A DNA stretch of 64,000 bases from the NCBI RefSeq assembly GCF_037113525.1, contig NZ_CP146963.1, positions 496,001 through 560,000 of the forward strand, read 5' to 3'. This stretch comes from Butyrivibrio fibrisolvens (GTDB taxonomy: Bacteria > Bacillota > Clostridia > Lachnospirales > Lachnospiraceae). Within the stretch, counting starts at the first letter, position 1, and the number at the start of each line of letters is the position of its first letter. Below the pieces are notes generated by a model, which saw nothing but the letters and a program-made list of their open reading frames with translations, made no database searches and was not told where the DNA came from. Below, piece after piece: positions 1 to 7,012 of this stretch. The position numbers were made by a program, and so were the translations under genes.

Positions 1-623
1 AGATCGTAGCTTTGATCGGAGCTAACGGAGCGGGCAAGACTACAACTCTTCACACCATATCAGGCCTTTTGAAGGCAGGAAGCGGATCTGTTATATATAA
101 CGGCAAAGATATTACAGGCGTTCCCGGTCATGAGATAGTCAAAATGGGAATGGCTCAGGTTCCTGAGGGCAGAAGAGTATTCGCTGATATGACAGTTGCC
201 CAGAACCTTATGCTTGGAGCTTATACAAGAAAAGATAAGGCAGAAGCTGCCGGAATTCTTGAACAGGTTTATACAAGATTCCCAAGACTTAAGGAAAGGC
301 AGAACCAGATAGCAGGAACATTGTCAGGCGGCGAGCAGCAGATGCTTGCAATGGGAAGAGCTTTAATGTCACATCCTGATATCATCCTCATGGATGAGCC
401 TTCAATGGGGCTTTCACCACTTCTTGTAAATGAGATATTCGATATCATAAGAAGCGTTCACGAGGACGGCGTTACAGTTCTTCTTGTAGAGCAGAATGCC
501 AAGAAGGCTCTTTCTATAGCAGACAGGGCTTATGTACTTGAAACAGGCGAGATCAAGATGGAAGGTAAGGCATCTGATCTTCTTAACGATGAGGGCGTGC
601 GTAAGGCATATCTTGGAGAATAA
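1..623 (+). CDS. livF: Branched-chain amino acid ABC transporter ATP-binding protein LivF (5' end cut by window)
   Basis: This is the cytoplasmic ATPase subunit of a high-affinity leucine/isoleucine/valine-type importer. The reading frame is open from base 3 and enters directly at the Walker A loop (GANGAGKTT), so about 30 N-terminal residues lie outside the window; the in-frame TTG at 12 is not the true start. The ABC signature (LSGGEQQ) and Walker B (IILMDEPSMGLSP) follow in order. The GLSPLLV stretch after Walker B and the short length are typical of LivF rather than LivG. The other liv genes would lie to the left. Fifteen bases after its stop begins the structured leader of the next gene. 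Confidence 0.93.
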   Translation, partial: IVALIGANGAGKTTTLHTISGLLKAGSGSVIYNGKDITGVPGHEIVKMGMAQVPEGRRVFADMTVAQNLMLGAYTRKDKAEAAGILEQVYTRFPRLKERQNQIAGTLSGGEQQMLAMGRALMSHPDIILMDEPSMGLSPLLVNEIFDIIRSVHEDGVTVLLVEQNAKKALSIADRAYVLETGEIKMEGKASDLLNDEGVRKAYLGE

Positions 624-631
624 TGGAGGCA

Positions 632-739
632 TGAAGTTTGAAAATTAAAAATTTCCAAACTTCTCGAAGTGGTGTCGCGAGCTCCACCACTTCAACCATT
701 AGTCACTCACTTCGCTCGCGACATGAGGTTAATTTACTA
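632..739 (+). promoter_or_regulatory. Structured 5' leader with overlapping inverted repeats
   Basis: Between livF and the kinase-like gene three inverted repeats can be read. The first is GAAGTTTG at 632-639 with CAAACTTC at 654-661. The second is GAAGTGGTG with its complement CACCACTTC, at about 665-692. The third is GTCGCGAGC at about 674-682 with GCTCGCGAC at 713-721. The last two share bases and cannot form together, which is the layout of an attenuator or translational switch. The third repeat ends just before the GAGGTT that serves as ribosome binding site for the ATG at 740. A regulatory role is inference. Confidence 0.45.
711..732 (+). repeat. Dispersed 22-bp repeat, copy 1 (supplies ribosome binding site)
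   Basis: The core CTYGCGACAYGAGGTTAA occurs here, at 33171-33192 (plus) and at 42743-42764 (minus), with at most two differences over 22 bp. In each case an ATG lies within about ten bases of the GAGGTT, so the repeat end acts as the ribosome binding site here and at 33171. Confidence 0.6.
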
Positions 740-1384
740 ATGAAAAAAGTCGTTATAACAATCGAAAGACAATATGGTAGCGGTGGACGTACAGTCGGAG
801 AGATGCTGGCTAACGAACTTGGCATTCACTATTATGACAAGGAACTTGTAAAGCTTGCCGCAGATGAAAGCGGAATAAGTGAAGCACTTTTCGTTCAGGC
901 TGATGAAAGCATAAGGCAGGGCAAGGCACCTCTTCTAAATAAGATAAAAAAGAGTGTGTATAAAGGAAAAGTAATCGGCCCTGAAAGTGATGATTTTACT
1001 TCCATGCAGAACCTTTTTAACTATCAGGCTGAGGTTATAAAAAAGCTTGCTGATACGCAGCCCTGCGTAATAGTTGGAAGATGTGCCAACTATGTCCTCA
1101 GGGACTTTGATAACGTTGTAAGCGTATTCGTTCATGCTCCGCAGGACTTCCTTATGGAGCAGGCAGCACTTAAGCAGCCAATGCGCGGCAAGGAGCTTGA
1201 AAAGTTCATAGAAAAGACGGATAAGTACAGGGCAGACTATTACAAGTATTATACCGGCGAGAGATGGGAAGATGCTTATAACTATGATTTGTGCCTTAAT
1301 TCAGGAAGGCTCGGATTTGAAAAATGCGTTGAAGCTATCAAGGAATATATGAAGGTCCGTTTTGGAAACGATGTATTTGATTAA
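740..1384 (+). CDS. Cytidylate kinase-like family protein
   Basis: A 214-residue P-loop kinase of the cytidylate kinase-like family. The N terminus (VVITIERQYGSGGRTVGEML) carries the family's glycine-rich nucleotide loop, and the region near residue 105 (CVIVGRCANYVL) is also characteristic. The family resembles CMP kinase, but its physiological substrate is generally unknown. The open frame extends back to a TTG at 638, but that part translates the structured leader. The ATG at 740 follows GAGGTT at a usable distance and begins exactly where family similarity begins. A hairpin that may terminate the opposite gene lies downstream. The gene is probably cotranscribed with livF or driven from the leader. 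Confidence 0.8.
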   Translation: MKKVVITIERQYGSGGRTVGEMLANELGIHYYDKELVKLAADESGISEALFVQADESIRQGKAPLLNKIKKSVYKGKVIGPESDDFTSMQNLFNYQAEVIKKLADTQPCVIVGRCANYVLRDFDNVVSVFVHAPQDFLMEQAALKQPMRGKELEKFIEKTDKYRADYYKYYTGERWEDAYNYDLCLNSGRLGFEKCVEAIKEYMKVRFGNDVFD

Positions 1385-1462
1385 AGATGGAGCAATAGTA
1401 TCAGAATAAAGGTTTTGAAGAAATAATGATCAGTTGGGTTAGGATAAGTTTTTGAATAATAA

Positions 1463-1485
1463 AAGGACCTCATAAAGAGGTCCTT
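1463..1485 (-). terminator. Hairpin terminator between convergent genes
   Basis: AAGGACCTC at 1463-1471 pairs perfectly with GAGGTCCTT at 1477-1485 across a 5-base loop. On the minus strand the stem is followed by TTTATTATT, so it best suits the minus-strand gene at 1505-2290; it may also stop the kinase transcript. Confidence 0.7.
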
Positions 1486-1504
1486 GGAAATAACATGAAT
1501 ATGA

Positions 1505-2290
1505 TTATTTTTCAGCCTTTACGAATGAACCAAATCCCAGATCGATCTTGGATTCATCTGTGAAGTAGAAGTAATTATTTTCACAGAAAGAACCGTAAAA
1601 ATCACTTGAATAAAGATCCAGGCTATAGAAAACGATTATAAGATCTTCGCCATCAAGGTAGATAACATATGGATGAGTCTCTGTAATATCACCATTTACG
1701 AAGGTGGCAATCCCATTATCAAAGGTAAGTGTGATATTAGAATCGTCTTCGCTTTGGTATGTTCCTGAAGGTCCTTTTGAAAAGTCTTCTGATCTTTTGA
1801 AGATGTACTCTTCATAAGTTACCCAGTCGAATTTTTCATTGTACTGAATGGTTATGGATGAAGCAGATTCCTTGGTTTTTGTAAGCTGAGCATCAAGATC
1901 AGCGTCTTCACCTTTTTCTTCCTTGTACATATTTGTGAATGCATCGGAGAAAGAAAGGCTATCGATATCAAGGACTACATATCCGTTTTCAAGAGTATAG
2001 TCAAATACCATTCCGGAGATATCAACGCTGTTACCATCAAATATCATTGATTCACTACCGTTGGTGTAAACCCCGTCAGGTACAGTGGTGATGCTGCTCT
2101 CAGATGAAACACCTGAATCTGTATTGGTAACCATTCCTGATACTTCATCATCCATTAAAGATGAAGCCAAAGATGGATCAAGCTCATTAGTAACTGTAGA
2201 GCCGTTTTTGCTTCTGTAAACTGCAGCAGAAACGGTCAGGATAACTGATATAGTGACAACAGCTGCAGTAATTATTATATTTTTTTTCAT
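1505..2290 (-). CDS. Membrane-anchored extracytoplasmic protein of unknown function
   Basis: A 261-residue protein with one N-terminal hydrophobic segment after MKKN (residues 4-24), then an acidic, Ser/Thr-rich linker (about 25-70) and a beta-rich globular domain. It has no lipobox cysteine, so it is either an uncleaved signal anchor or secreted. Repeated YTLENG/ITIQYNEK-type strands suggest a small repeated beta-fold, but I do not recognise a named family. The start is the ATG at 2290, with GGAGG eight bases upstream; the in-frame TTG at 2305 lies inside that binding site and is rejected. It is monocistronic, with its own terminator at 1463-1485. Confidence 0.7.
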   Translation of the reverse strand: MKKNIIITAAVVTISVILTVSAAVYRSKNGSTVTNELDPSLASSLMDDEVSGMVTNTDSGVSSESSITTVPDGVYTNGSESMIFDGNSVDISGMVFDYTLENGYVVLDIDSLSFSDAFTNMYKEEKGEDADLDAQLTKTKESASSITIQYNEKFDWVTYEEYIFKRSEDFSKGPSGTYQSEDDSNITLTFDNGIATFVNGDITETHPYVIYLDGEDLIIVFYSLDLYSSDFYGSFCENNYFYFTDESKIDLGFGSFVKAEK

Positions 2291-2493
2291 TATATGCGCC
2301 TCCAAATCCTTTTGGAATGAGATCCTATATTATAATTAAGATATGCACGTAGGTGCTATGTGATTATATATTGTTTTGGTTAAAAATGCCATTGTCAAAT
2401 TTTATTAAATTTACAACTTAAAATATAGTGAGACTTTATGCTACTATATAGTTGATTTTAAAGACTTGTATAAAGTCGCGGGAGGAATAAAAA

Positions 2494-2898
2494 ATGTTAC
2501 AACAGGTTTCAATCTATGCCGAAAACAAAAAAGGAGTTTACAGAGATATTACAGGTCTTCTTAGTAAAAACGAGATCAATATCCTTGGCTCCGTAACTAA
2601 CGACAGCGCTGAATATGGTATGGTACGAATGGTCGTATCTGATGCCGAGAAGGCTATCAAAGTATTAAGTGAAGCCGGATATATGTGTAAGACAACTCCT
2701 GTTCTTGGAATCGAGACAGAAGATAAGGTCGGAGCACTTAATAACCTTCTTGATGCTCTTTATGATGCCAACATAAATGTAGATTATATCTACCTTTCAT
2801 TTAACAGAGAATCCGGAAAACCTATCATGGTGCTTCATACAGAAGGCATCTATCAGGTTGAGAATATTCTCACAAACAAAGGATTCACTTCCGTATGA
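2494..2898 (+). CDS. Tandem ACT-domain protein
   Basis: A 134-residue protein made of two ACT domains (about 1-65 and 70-134). The first begins QVSIYAENKKGVYRDITGLL and the second GIETEDKVGALNNLLDAL; both show the beta-alpha-beta-beta-alpha-beta pattern that binds amino acids. Stand-alone double-ACT proteins of this size are common in Clostridia and are presumed amino acid sensors, but no catalytic domain is present here. The ATG follows GGGAGG with normal spacing. The gene stands alone. Two perfect hairpins and a terminator-like stem lie downstream. Confidence 0.85.
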   Translation: MLQQVSIYAENKKGVYRDITGLLSKNEINILGSVTNDSAEYGMVRMVVSDAEKAIKVLSEAGYMCKTTPVLGIETEDKVGALNNLLDALYDANINVDYIYLSFNRESGKPIMVLHTEGIYQVENILTNKGFTSV

Positions 2899-2899
2899 G

Positions 2900-2962
2900 G
2901 CGTTTGACTTCATTTTCAATGAAGTCAAACGCTAGACATGATTCTGCGGGCAGAATCATGTC
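2900..2962. repeat. Two tandem perfect hairpins
   Basis: A 15-bp perfect stem (2900-2914 with 2918-2932, loop TTC) is followed two bases later by a 13-bp perfect stem (2935-2947 with 2950-2962, loop GG). Neither has a T-tract. They begin at the stop codon of the ACT gene and may stabilise the 3' end of its mRNA or block exonucleases. Confidence 0.7.
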
Positions 2963-3000
2963 CGGGCGTCAATGTGAAATGTTTTCGATTTTATATTATA

Positions 3001-3027
3001 AGAGCCGGTTTGTGACCGGCTCTTTTT
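3001..3027 (+). terminator. Rho-independent terminator
   Basis: AGAGCCGGT (3001-3009) pairs with ACCGGCTCT (3015-3023), followed by TTTTT. It ends transcripts from the ACT gene and may also act on the convergent uxaC transcript. Confidence 0.85.
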
Positions 3028-3032
3028 GGTAG

Positions 3033-4448
3033 TTATTTATTTACTGGTGTGAGGTTGAAACCAAAGTATCTTACGGCGTTGTTGTAAGATATGTCTCTTA
3101 CAATGCTTCCGATGTGTTCGTAATCTTCAGGAAGCTGTCCGTCTTCGATCCAGCTGCCGAGGAGCCTGCAGAGGATTCTGCGGAAGTACTCGTGGCGGGC
3201 GTAGGAGATGAAGCTTCTTGAGTCTGTAAGCATACCGATGAAGTTGCCAAGAAGTCCAAGGCTTGCAAGGTCGGTAAGCTGATCTGTCATTCCCTTGAAG
3301 TGATCATTGAACCACCATGCAGATCCAAGCTGGATCTTGCCGATAGCATCCTCGTTCTGGAAGCATCCAAGGATAGTTCCAAGTGAAGAGTTGTCGTTAG
3401 GGTTCAGTGAATAAAGGATTGTCTTTGGTATTTCATTTGTAGCGCTGAGCGCATTAAGGAAGTTGGCAACAGCTGCAGTTGAAACCTGGTCACCGATACA
3501 GTCAAATCCTGTGTCAGGGCCGAGCTTTGCAAACATTCCGGCGTTATTATCACGCTTACATCCAAAGTGAAGCTGCATTACCCAGTTTCTCTTGTGATAT
3601 TCTTTTGCAAGGAAAAGAAGGAACTCGTATTTGTACTTATCAACTTCAAGATCTGAAAGCTCGCTACCAGAAAGCTTTTTAGCAACGATAGCTTCAACTT
3701 CATCTTCTGTGGCAGGAGCATAAGGAACATAATCAAGGCCGTGGTCTGATACGTTAGCTCCGTGCTTTTCAAAGAAATCAAGTCTTACTTTCATAGCTTC
3801 CTTAAGTGAAGCAAAAGAGTCGATCTTAATACCTGAAACCTTAGAAAGAGTCTCAAGATAATCAACATAATCAGGCTTGTTGATATTAGTTGCCTTGTCT
3901 GGTCTCCATGCAGGAAGAACCTGTACGTCAAAGCTTTCATCTGCTGCGATCTTCTCGTGCCATTCAAGGCTGTCAGCAGGATCATCTGTTGTGCAGATAA
4001 GTGTTACGCCTGAATCCTTGATGAGCTGTCTGCAGGATGTATTAGCAAGCTTTTCATTGCAGATATCCCAAACCTCTTTACAGGTCTTTGAATTAAGTAC
4101 GCCGTAGTATCCGAAATATCTCTGAAGCTCAAGGTGACTCCAGTGATAAAGAGGGTTGCCGATAGCTCTTTCAAGAGTTGCTGCCCACTTTTCAAACTTC
4201 TCATAATCAGAAGCATCGCCTGTGATGTACTTCTCAGGTACGCCATTGGAACGCATCTGTCTCCACTTGTAGTGGTCACCGCCAAGCCAGATCTGTGTGA
4301 TGTTCTCGAACTTACGATCCTGTGCGATTTCCATTGGACTGATGTGGCAGTGATAATCAAGGATTGGCATCTCTTTTGCATAACCATGGTAGAGCTTTTT
4401 AGCTGCCTCGGTGTTAAGCAGGAAATCTTCATCCATAAATTTTGTCAT
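3033..4448 (-). CDS. uxaC: Uronate isomerase (glucuronate/galacturonate isomerase)
   Basis: UxaC interconverts D-galacturonate and D-tagaturonate, or D-glucuronate and D-fructuronate, in the first cytoplasmic step of uronate catabolism. The protein (471 residues from the chosen start) opens with the family N terminus and the metal-binding motif YHCHISP, followed by WLGGDHYKWR. It retains the later LHFGCKRD, LGSAWWFND and TDSRSF motifs and is the usual family length. The ATG at 4448 has GGGGA seven bases upstream; the frame reaches back to a TTG at 4472 without a better site. It is divergent from the LacI regulator and near a pectinesterase, which fits use of pectin-derived galacturonate. Confidence 0.95.
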   Translation of the reverse strand: MTKFMDEDFLLNTEAAKKLYHGYAKEMPILDYHCHISPMEIAQDRKFENITQIWLGGDHYKWRQMRSNGVPEKYITGDASDYEKFEKWAATLERAIGNPLYHWSHLELQRYFGYYGVLNSKTCKEVWDICNEKLANTSCRQLIKDSGVTLICTTDDPADSLEWHEKIAADESFDVQVLPAWRPDKATNINKPDYVDYLETLSKVSGIKIDSFASLKEAMKVRLDFFEKHGANVSDHGLDYVPYAPATEDEVEAIVAKKLSGSELSDLEVDKYKYEFLLFLAKEYHKRNWVMQLHFGCKRDNNAGMFAKLGPDTGFDCIGDQVSTAAVANFLNALSATNEIPKTILYSLNPNDNSSLGTILGCFQNEDAIGKIQLGSAWWFNDHFKGMTDQLTDLASLGLLGNFIGMLTDSRSFISYARHEYFRRILCRLLGSWIEDGQLPEDYEHIGSIVRDISYNNAVRYFGFNLTPVNK

Positions 4449-4702
4449 AGTTTCCCCATTTCTGCGCTTCAAAAATTTATATTTGTACAGATGATCTTGT
4501 TCTTAGATCAGGAACGTGCACCTTTTGTTTGTGATCTAAGGGATATATACTATAGCAGTGAGCGCGGCTGCTTTGTATGGTCAGTTTAATGATTTCATTA
4601 AATATTTAAACATATGTGACACTCGAAATGGCTAAGGCCAAAGCGTCTTTGCGATTATTGCAAAGTAAGCAATCAGATTTGAAATGTGAGAAAAACATTT
4701 TC

Positions 4703-4716
4703 TGTAAGCGCTTACA
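4703..4716. promoter_or_regulatory. LacI-type operator 1
   Basis: TGTAAGCGCTTACA is a perfect 14-bp palindrome with the central CG typical of LacI/CcpA-family operators. It lies between the divergent uxaC and lacI-type genes, and a near copy covers the start of the regulator transcript. Confidence 0.75.
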
Positions 4717-4820
4717 AAAATACTATATTCGATTGGGATGATTATTTCAAGACATTGCATTGCCCAAATATATTCGATTTTTATGGGCAATATTAATAGA
4801 AAATCAAAGAATTTTTTGGG

Positions 4821-4849
4821 TTGTATGGGATGCTTTTTTAATATATAAT
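4821..4849 (+). promoter_or_regulatory. Sigma-A promoter of the LacI regulator
   Basis: TTGTAT (4821-4826) and TATAAT (4844-4849) are separated by exactly 17 bp. The predicted start of transcription falls next to the second operator. Confidence 0.65.
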
Positions 4850-4859
4850 GTTAGCGAAT

Positions 4860-4873
4860 TGTAAGCATTTACA
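4860..4873. promoter_or_regulatory. LacI-type operator 2
   Basis: TGTAAGCATTTACA differs from the palindrome at 4703 by two central bases. It sits just downstream of the -10 box, where a bound repressor would block transcription of its own gene. The two operators are 157 bp apart, allowing looping. Confidence 0.7.
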
Positions 4874-4910
4874 GTTTACTATGGGGTTGATGAGGAAACG
4901 AGGTTTTGAA

Positions 4911-5915
4911 ATGGCAGTTACTATTTATGATATAGCAAGATTATCCGGGGTTTCTATTGCTACTATATCAAGAGTTGTTAATGGTAATCCCAGCGTCAGT
5001 GATAAGACCAGAGAGAAGGTTCTTGCAGTAATGAAGGAGTATGACTACACTCCCAATCCTTTTGCAAGAAGTCTTCAGTTTAATTCTATGAAAATGGTTG
5101 GAATATCATGTGCCGATATTAAGGACGACTACATGGCACGAATGGTTTCCATCCTTGAAAAAAAGCTTCACGAATACGGATATGACTACATGCTCCTTTG
5201 CAGTGGATATGACCTTGAATCAAGAGAGCATGCAGTAGACCTTCTTCTTAAGAAGAAAGTTGATGCACTTATCCTTATAGGTTCACAGTTCCTTGGAAAT
5301 TGTGAGAAGGATGAAGTTGCATATCTTCATAAAGATGCTGAACAGGTTCCTGTATTTATACTTAACGGATACCTTGAGAATAAGAACATATACGGAGTCC
5401 TTGGAGATGACCGCAATGCCATGTACAATGCGACAGATTCTCTTATCAAGGCAGGAAGGAAGAAGATCCTTTTCCTTTATGATTCAGAATCCTATTCATC
5501 CAAGCAGAAGATGGTCGGATATGAAGACGCACTTAAAGATAACGGAATTCCGGTAGACGGTAATCTTAAACTTAAGATCACCTGTTCTTTACATGAAGAA
5601 AGAGATCTCCTCCTTATGAGAAAAGATCTCGATTTCGATGCAGTAGTTTCAACAACTGATGAACTTGCTGTTGGAGTCCTTAAGTATGCAAAGGCAAGAA
5701 TGCTTTCTGTTCCCGGAGATATCAGCGTTATAGGCTATAACAATTCTCCGCTTGCAGATTTTGTAGAGCCTGAACTTACATCTGTAGATACTTCTATCAA
5801 AGATATGGCACACGTAGCCGTAGACAAGATGATGGAATGTCTTCAGGGCAAAAAGGTAGAGCACAAGACTGTTGTTGAATCAAAGCTTGTAAAGCGCTGC
5901 ACTACAGATTTTTAA
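4911..5915 (+). CDS. LacI/GalR-family transcriptional regulator
   Basis: A 334-residue regulator. Residues 1-50 form the LacI helix-turn-helix and hinge (TIYDIARLSGVSIATISRVV), and the rest is the periplasmic-binding-protein-like effector domain with the usual motifs (ISVIGYNNSPLADFVEPELTSV). The ATG at 4911 opens exactly at the conserved N terminus; upstream in-frame starts would translate operator 2. It lies between uxaC (divergent) and a pectinesterase (convergent), so it probably senses a uronate or pectin intermediate and also controls itself through the two palindromes. Its last 14 bp overlap the end of the pectinesterase gene. Confidence 0.92.
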   Translation: MAVTIYDIARLSGVSIATISRVVNGNPSVSDKTREKVLAVMKEYDYTPNPFARSLQFNSMKMVGISCADIKDDYMARMVSILEKKLHEYGYDYMLLCSGYDLESREHAVDLLLKKKVDALILIGSQFLGNCEKDEVAYLHKDAEQVPVFILNGYLENKNIYGVLGDDRNAMYNATDSLIKAGRKKILFLYDSESYSSKQKMVGYEDALKDNGIPVDGNLKLKITCSLHEERDLLLMRKDLDFDAVVSTTDELAVGVLKYAKARMLSVPGDISVIGYNNSPLADFVEPELTSVDTSIKDMAHVAVDKMMECLQGKKVEHKTVVESKLVKRCTTDF

Positions 5916-6753
5916 ACCTGGCTGTTTTTTCTAAATCATATATATCTTTCCATCCGGCAAATAAGTCAGGGTGGATATGCGAACCAAAGGAGCAGTTTTC
6001 AAAAGAGGCTGCTCCTTTTTCGCGCCATGGACGCGCAAGATAAACAGAAGAATCAGGGCAGCGGTCTGTTATAAATCTGCAGTCTATAAACCTTATTCCT
6101 GGTTCGTCTTCCGGAGTGCAGGGAGCACATACAAATCCCTGAACAGGAACATCTGTATAATCAGCAGCTTTTTCTTTTGATATAGTATTTTTATCGATTA
6201 AAGGAGCCCTGTACAAAGATACAATGGTGCAGTTTTTAAATACTGCATTAGCCCCTCCGAATATAAAGTCAACATCACCCTCAATTATGCAGTCTTCATA
6301 ATACTGAGTTGTCATAAGGCGAGGACTGTTTTCTCTTGGTCCAATAAAACCACCCTTTTCGCGCTCAGTTAGAGGCAGTGGAGACATGAAAAGAGTATCC
6401 TGATGCCCTTTTAAATGAACACGTCTGCAGGTTACTTTAGATGCATCAGCATAAAGCGCGATCGCCTGACCTCTGATACGTCCGTCTCCAGCAGTATTTT
6501 CTATAGTGAGATCTTCAATTATCGCTTCATTCCCTGATACGAACATGGTATAACTTCTGAAAGTTCCGAGTTTAATGCCCTTATCATCAGGCGCCTTATC
6601 GAATCCTCCATCAGACCATGAGATAGTAGTAACATCCATTCCCGCACCCTTTATATGCAAAGAGTTGTCAGTAACATTATTATTTTTATAATATTCTTCA
6701 TCAAAGTATAGCTTTTGATAGTGTGTTCCATTGCTAAAAAAGATTTTTTTCAT
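5902..6753 (-). CDS. Pectinesterase (carbohydrate esterase family 8), short N terminus
   Basis: Removes methyl esters from pectin. The family motifs are present in order: GQAIAL (Q96), GHQDTL (D119, the acid/base), DVDFIFGG (D162, the nucleophile) and YLARPW (R241, W243). The protein is 283 residues, starts inside the first strand (FFSNGTHYQK, matching the family's I-x-x-G-x-Y-x-E-K) and so lacks roughly 30-40 residues of the usual beta-helix cap. No signal peptide is visible, so it is either intracellular, acting on imported oligogalacturonides, or 5'-truncated. GGAGG lies 11 bases before the ATG, slightly long. The stop overlaps the LacI gene tail-to-tail. Confidence 0.88.
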   Translation of the reverse strand: MKKIFFSNGTHYQKLYFDEEYYKNNNVTDNSLHIKGAGMDVTTISWSDGGFDKAPDDKGIKLGTFRSYTMFVSGNEAIIEDLTIENTAGDGRIRGQAIALYADASKVTCRRVHLKGHQDTLFMSPLPLTEREKGGFIGPRENSPRLMTTQYYEDCIIEGDVDFIFGGANAVFKNCTIVSLYRAPLIDKNTISKEKAADYTDVPVQGFVCAPCTPEDEPGIRFIDCRFITDRCPDSSVYLARPWREKGAASFENCSFGSHIHPDLFAGWKDIYDLEKTARFKNL

Positions 6754-6854
6754 GGGTCGCGTGGCCTCCGTCAGATAATAAAATGATTGTTACTTCTTAT
6801 ATAGTTTAAGGCCTGGTTTTGATCACCGCAACAATTGATGCTAGAGGTTAATAG

Positions 6855-6891
6855 ATGCAGTTCGTCGTATAAAAAATGCATTTCGTCGGAT
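6855..6891. promoter_or_regulatory. Direct-repeat pair, likely regulator binding site
   Basis: ATGCAGTTCGTCGTAT (6855-6870) and ATGCATTTCGTCGGAT (6876-6891) repeat with a 21-bp period, two helical turns. This geometry is typical of LytTR-type response regulators, which bind paired direct repeats. The site lies in the 259-bp gap between the divergent pectinesterase and the WXG100-like gene; the rest of that gap shows no gene. Which gene it serves is unknown. Confidence 0.5.
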
Positions 6892-7012
6892 CATGAGGTG
6901 ACCAAATGCAAATAAGCGTAAGATAATTTCGGGTTTTTATACCTTTCTGATTGATCATCATATAAAAATCAGAAAATCTTTAAATAATTTATAAAGTATT
7001 GGAGTAAATCTT

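Noticed and set aside
638..739. TTG start giving 34 more residues to the kinase-like protein
   Set aside because: The stretch is a hairpin-rich leader with no family similarity, and a good start exists at 740.
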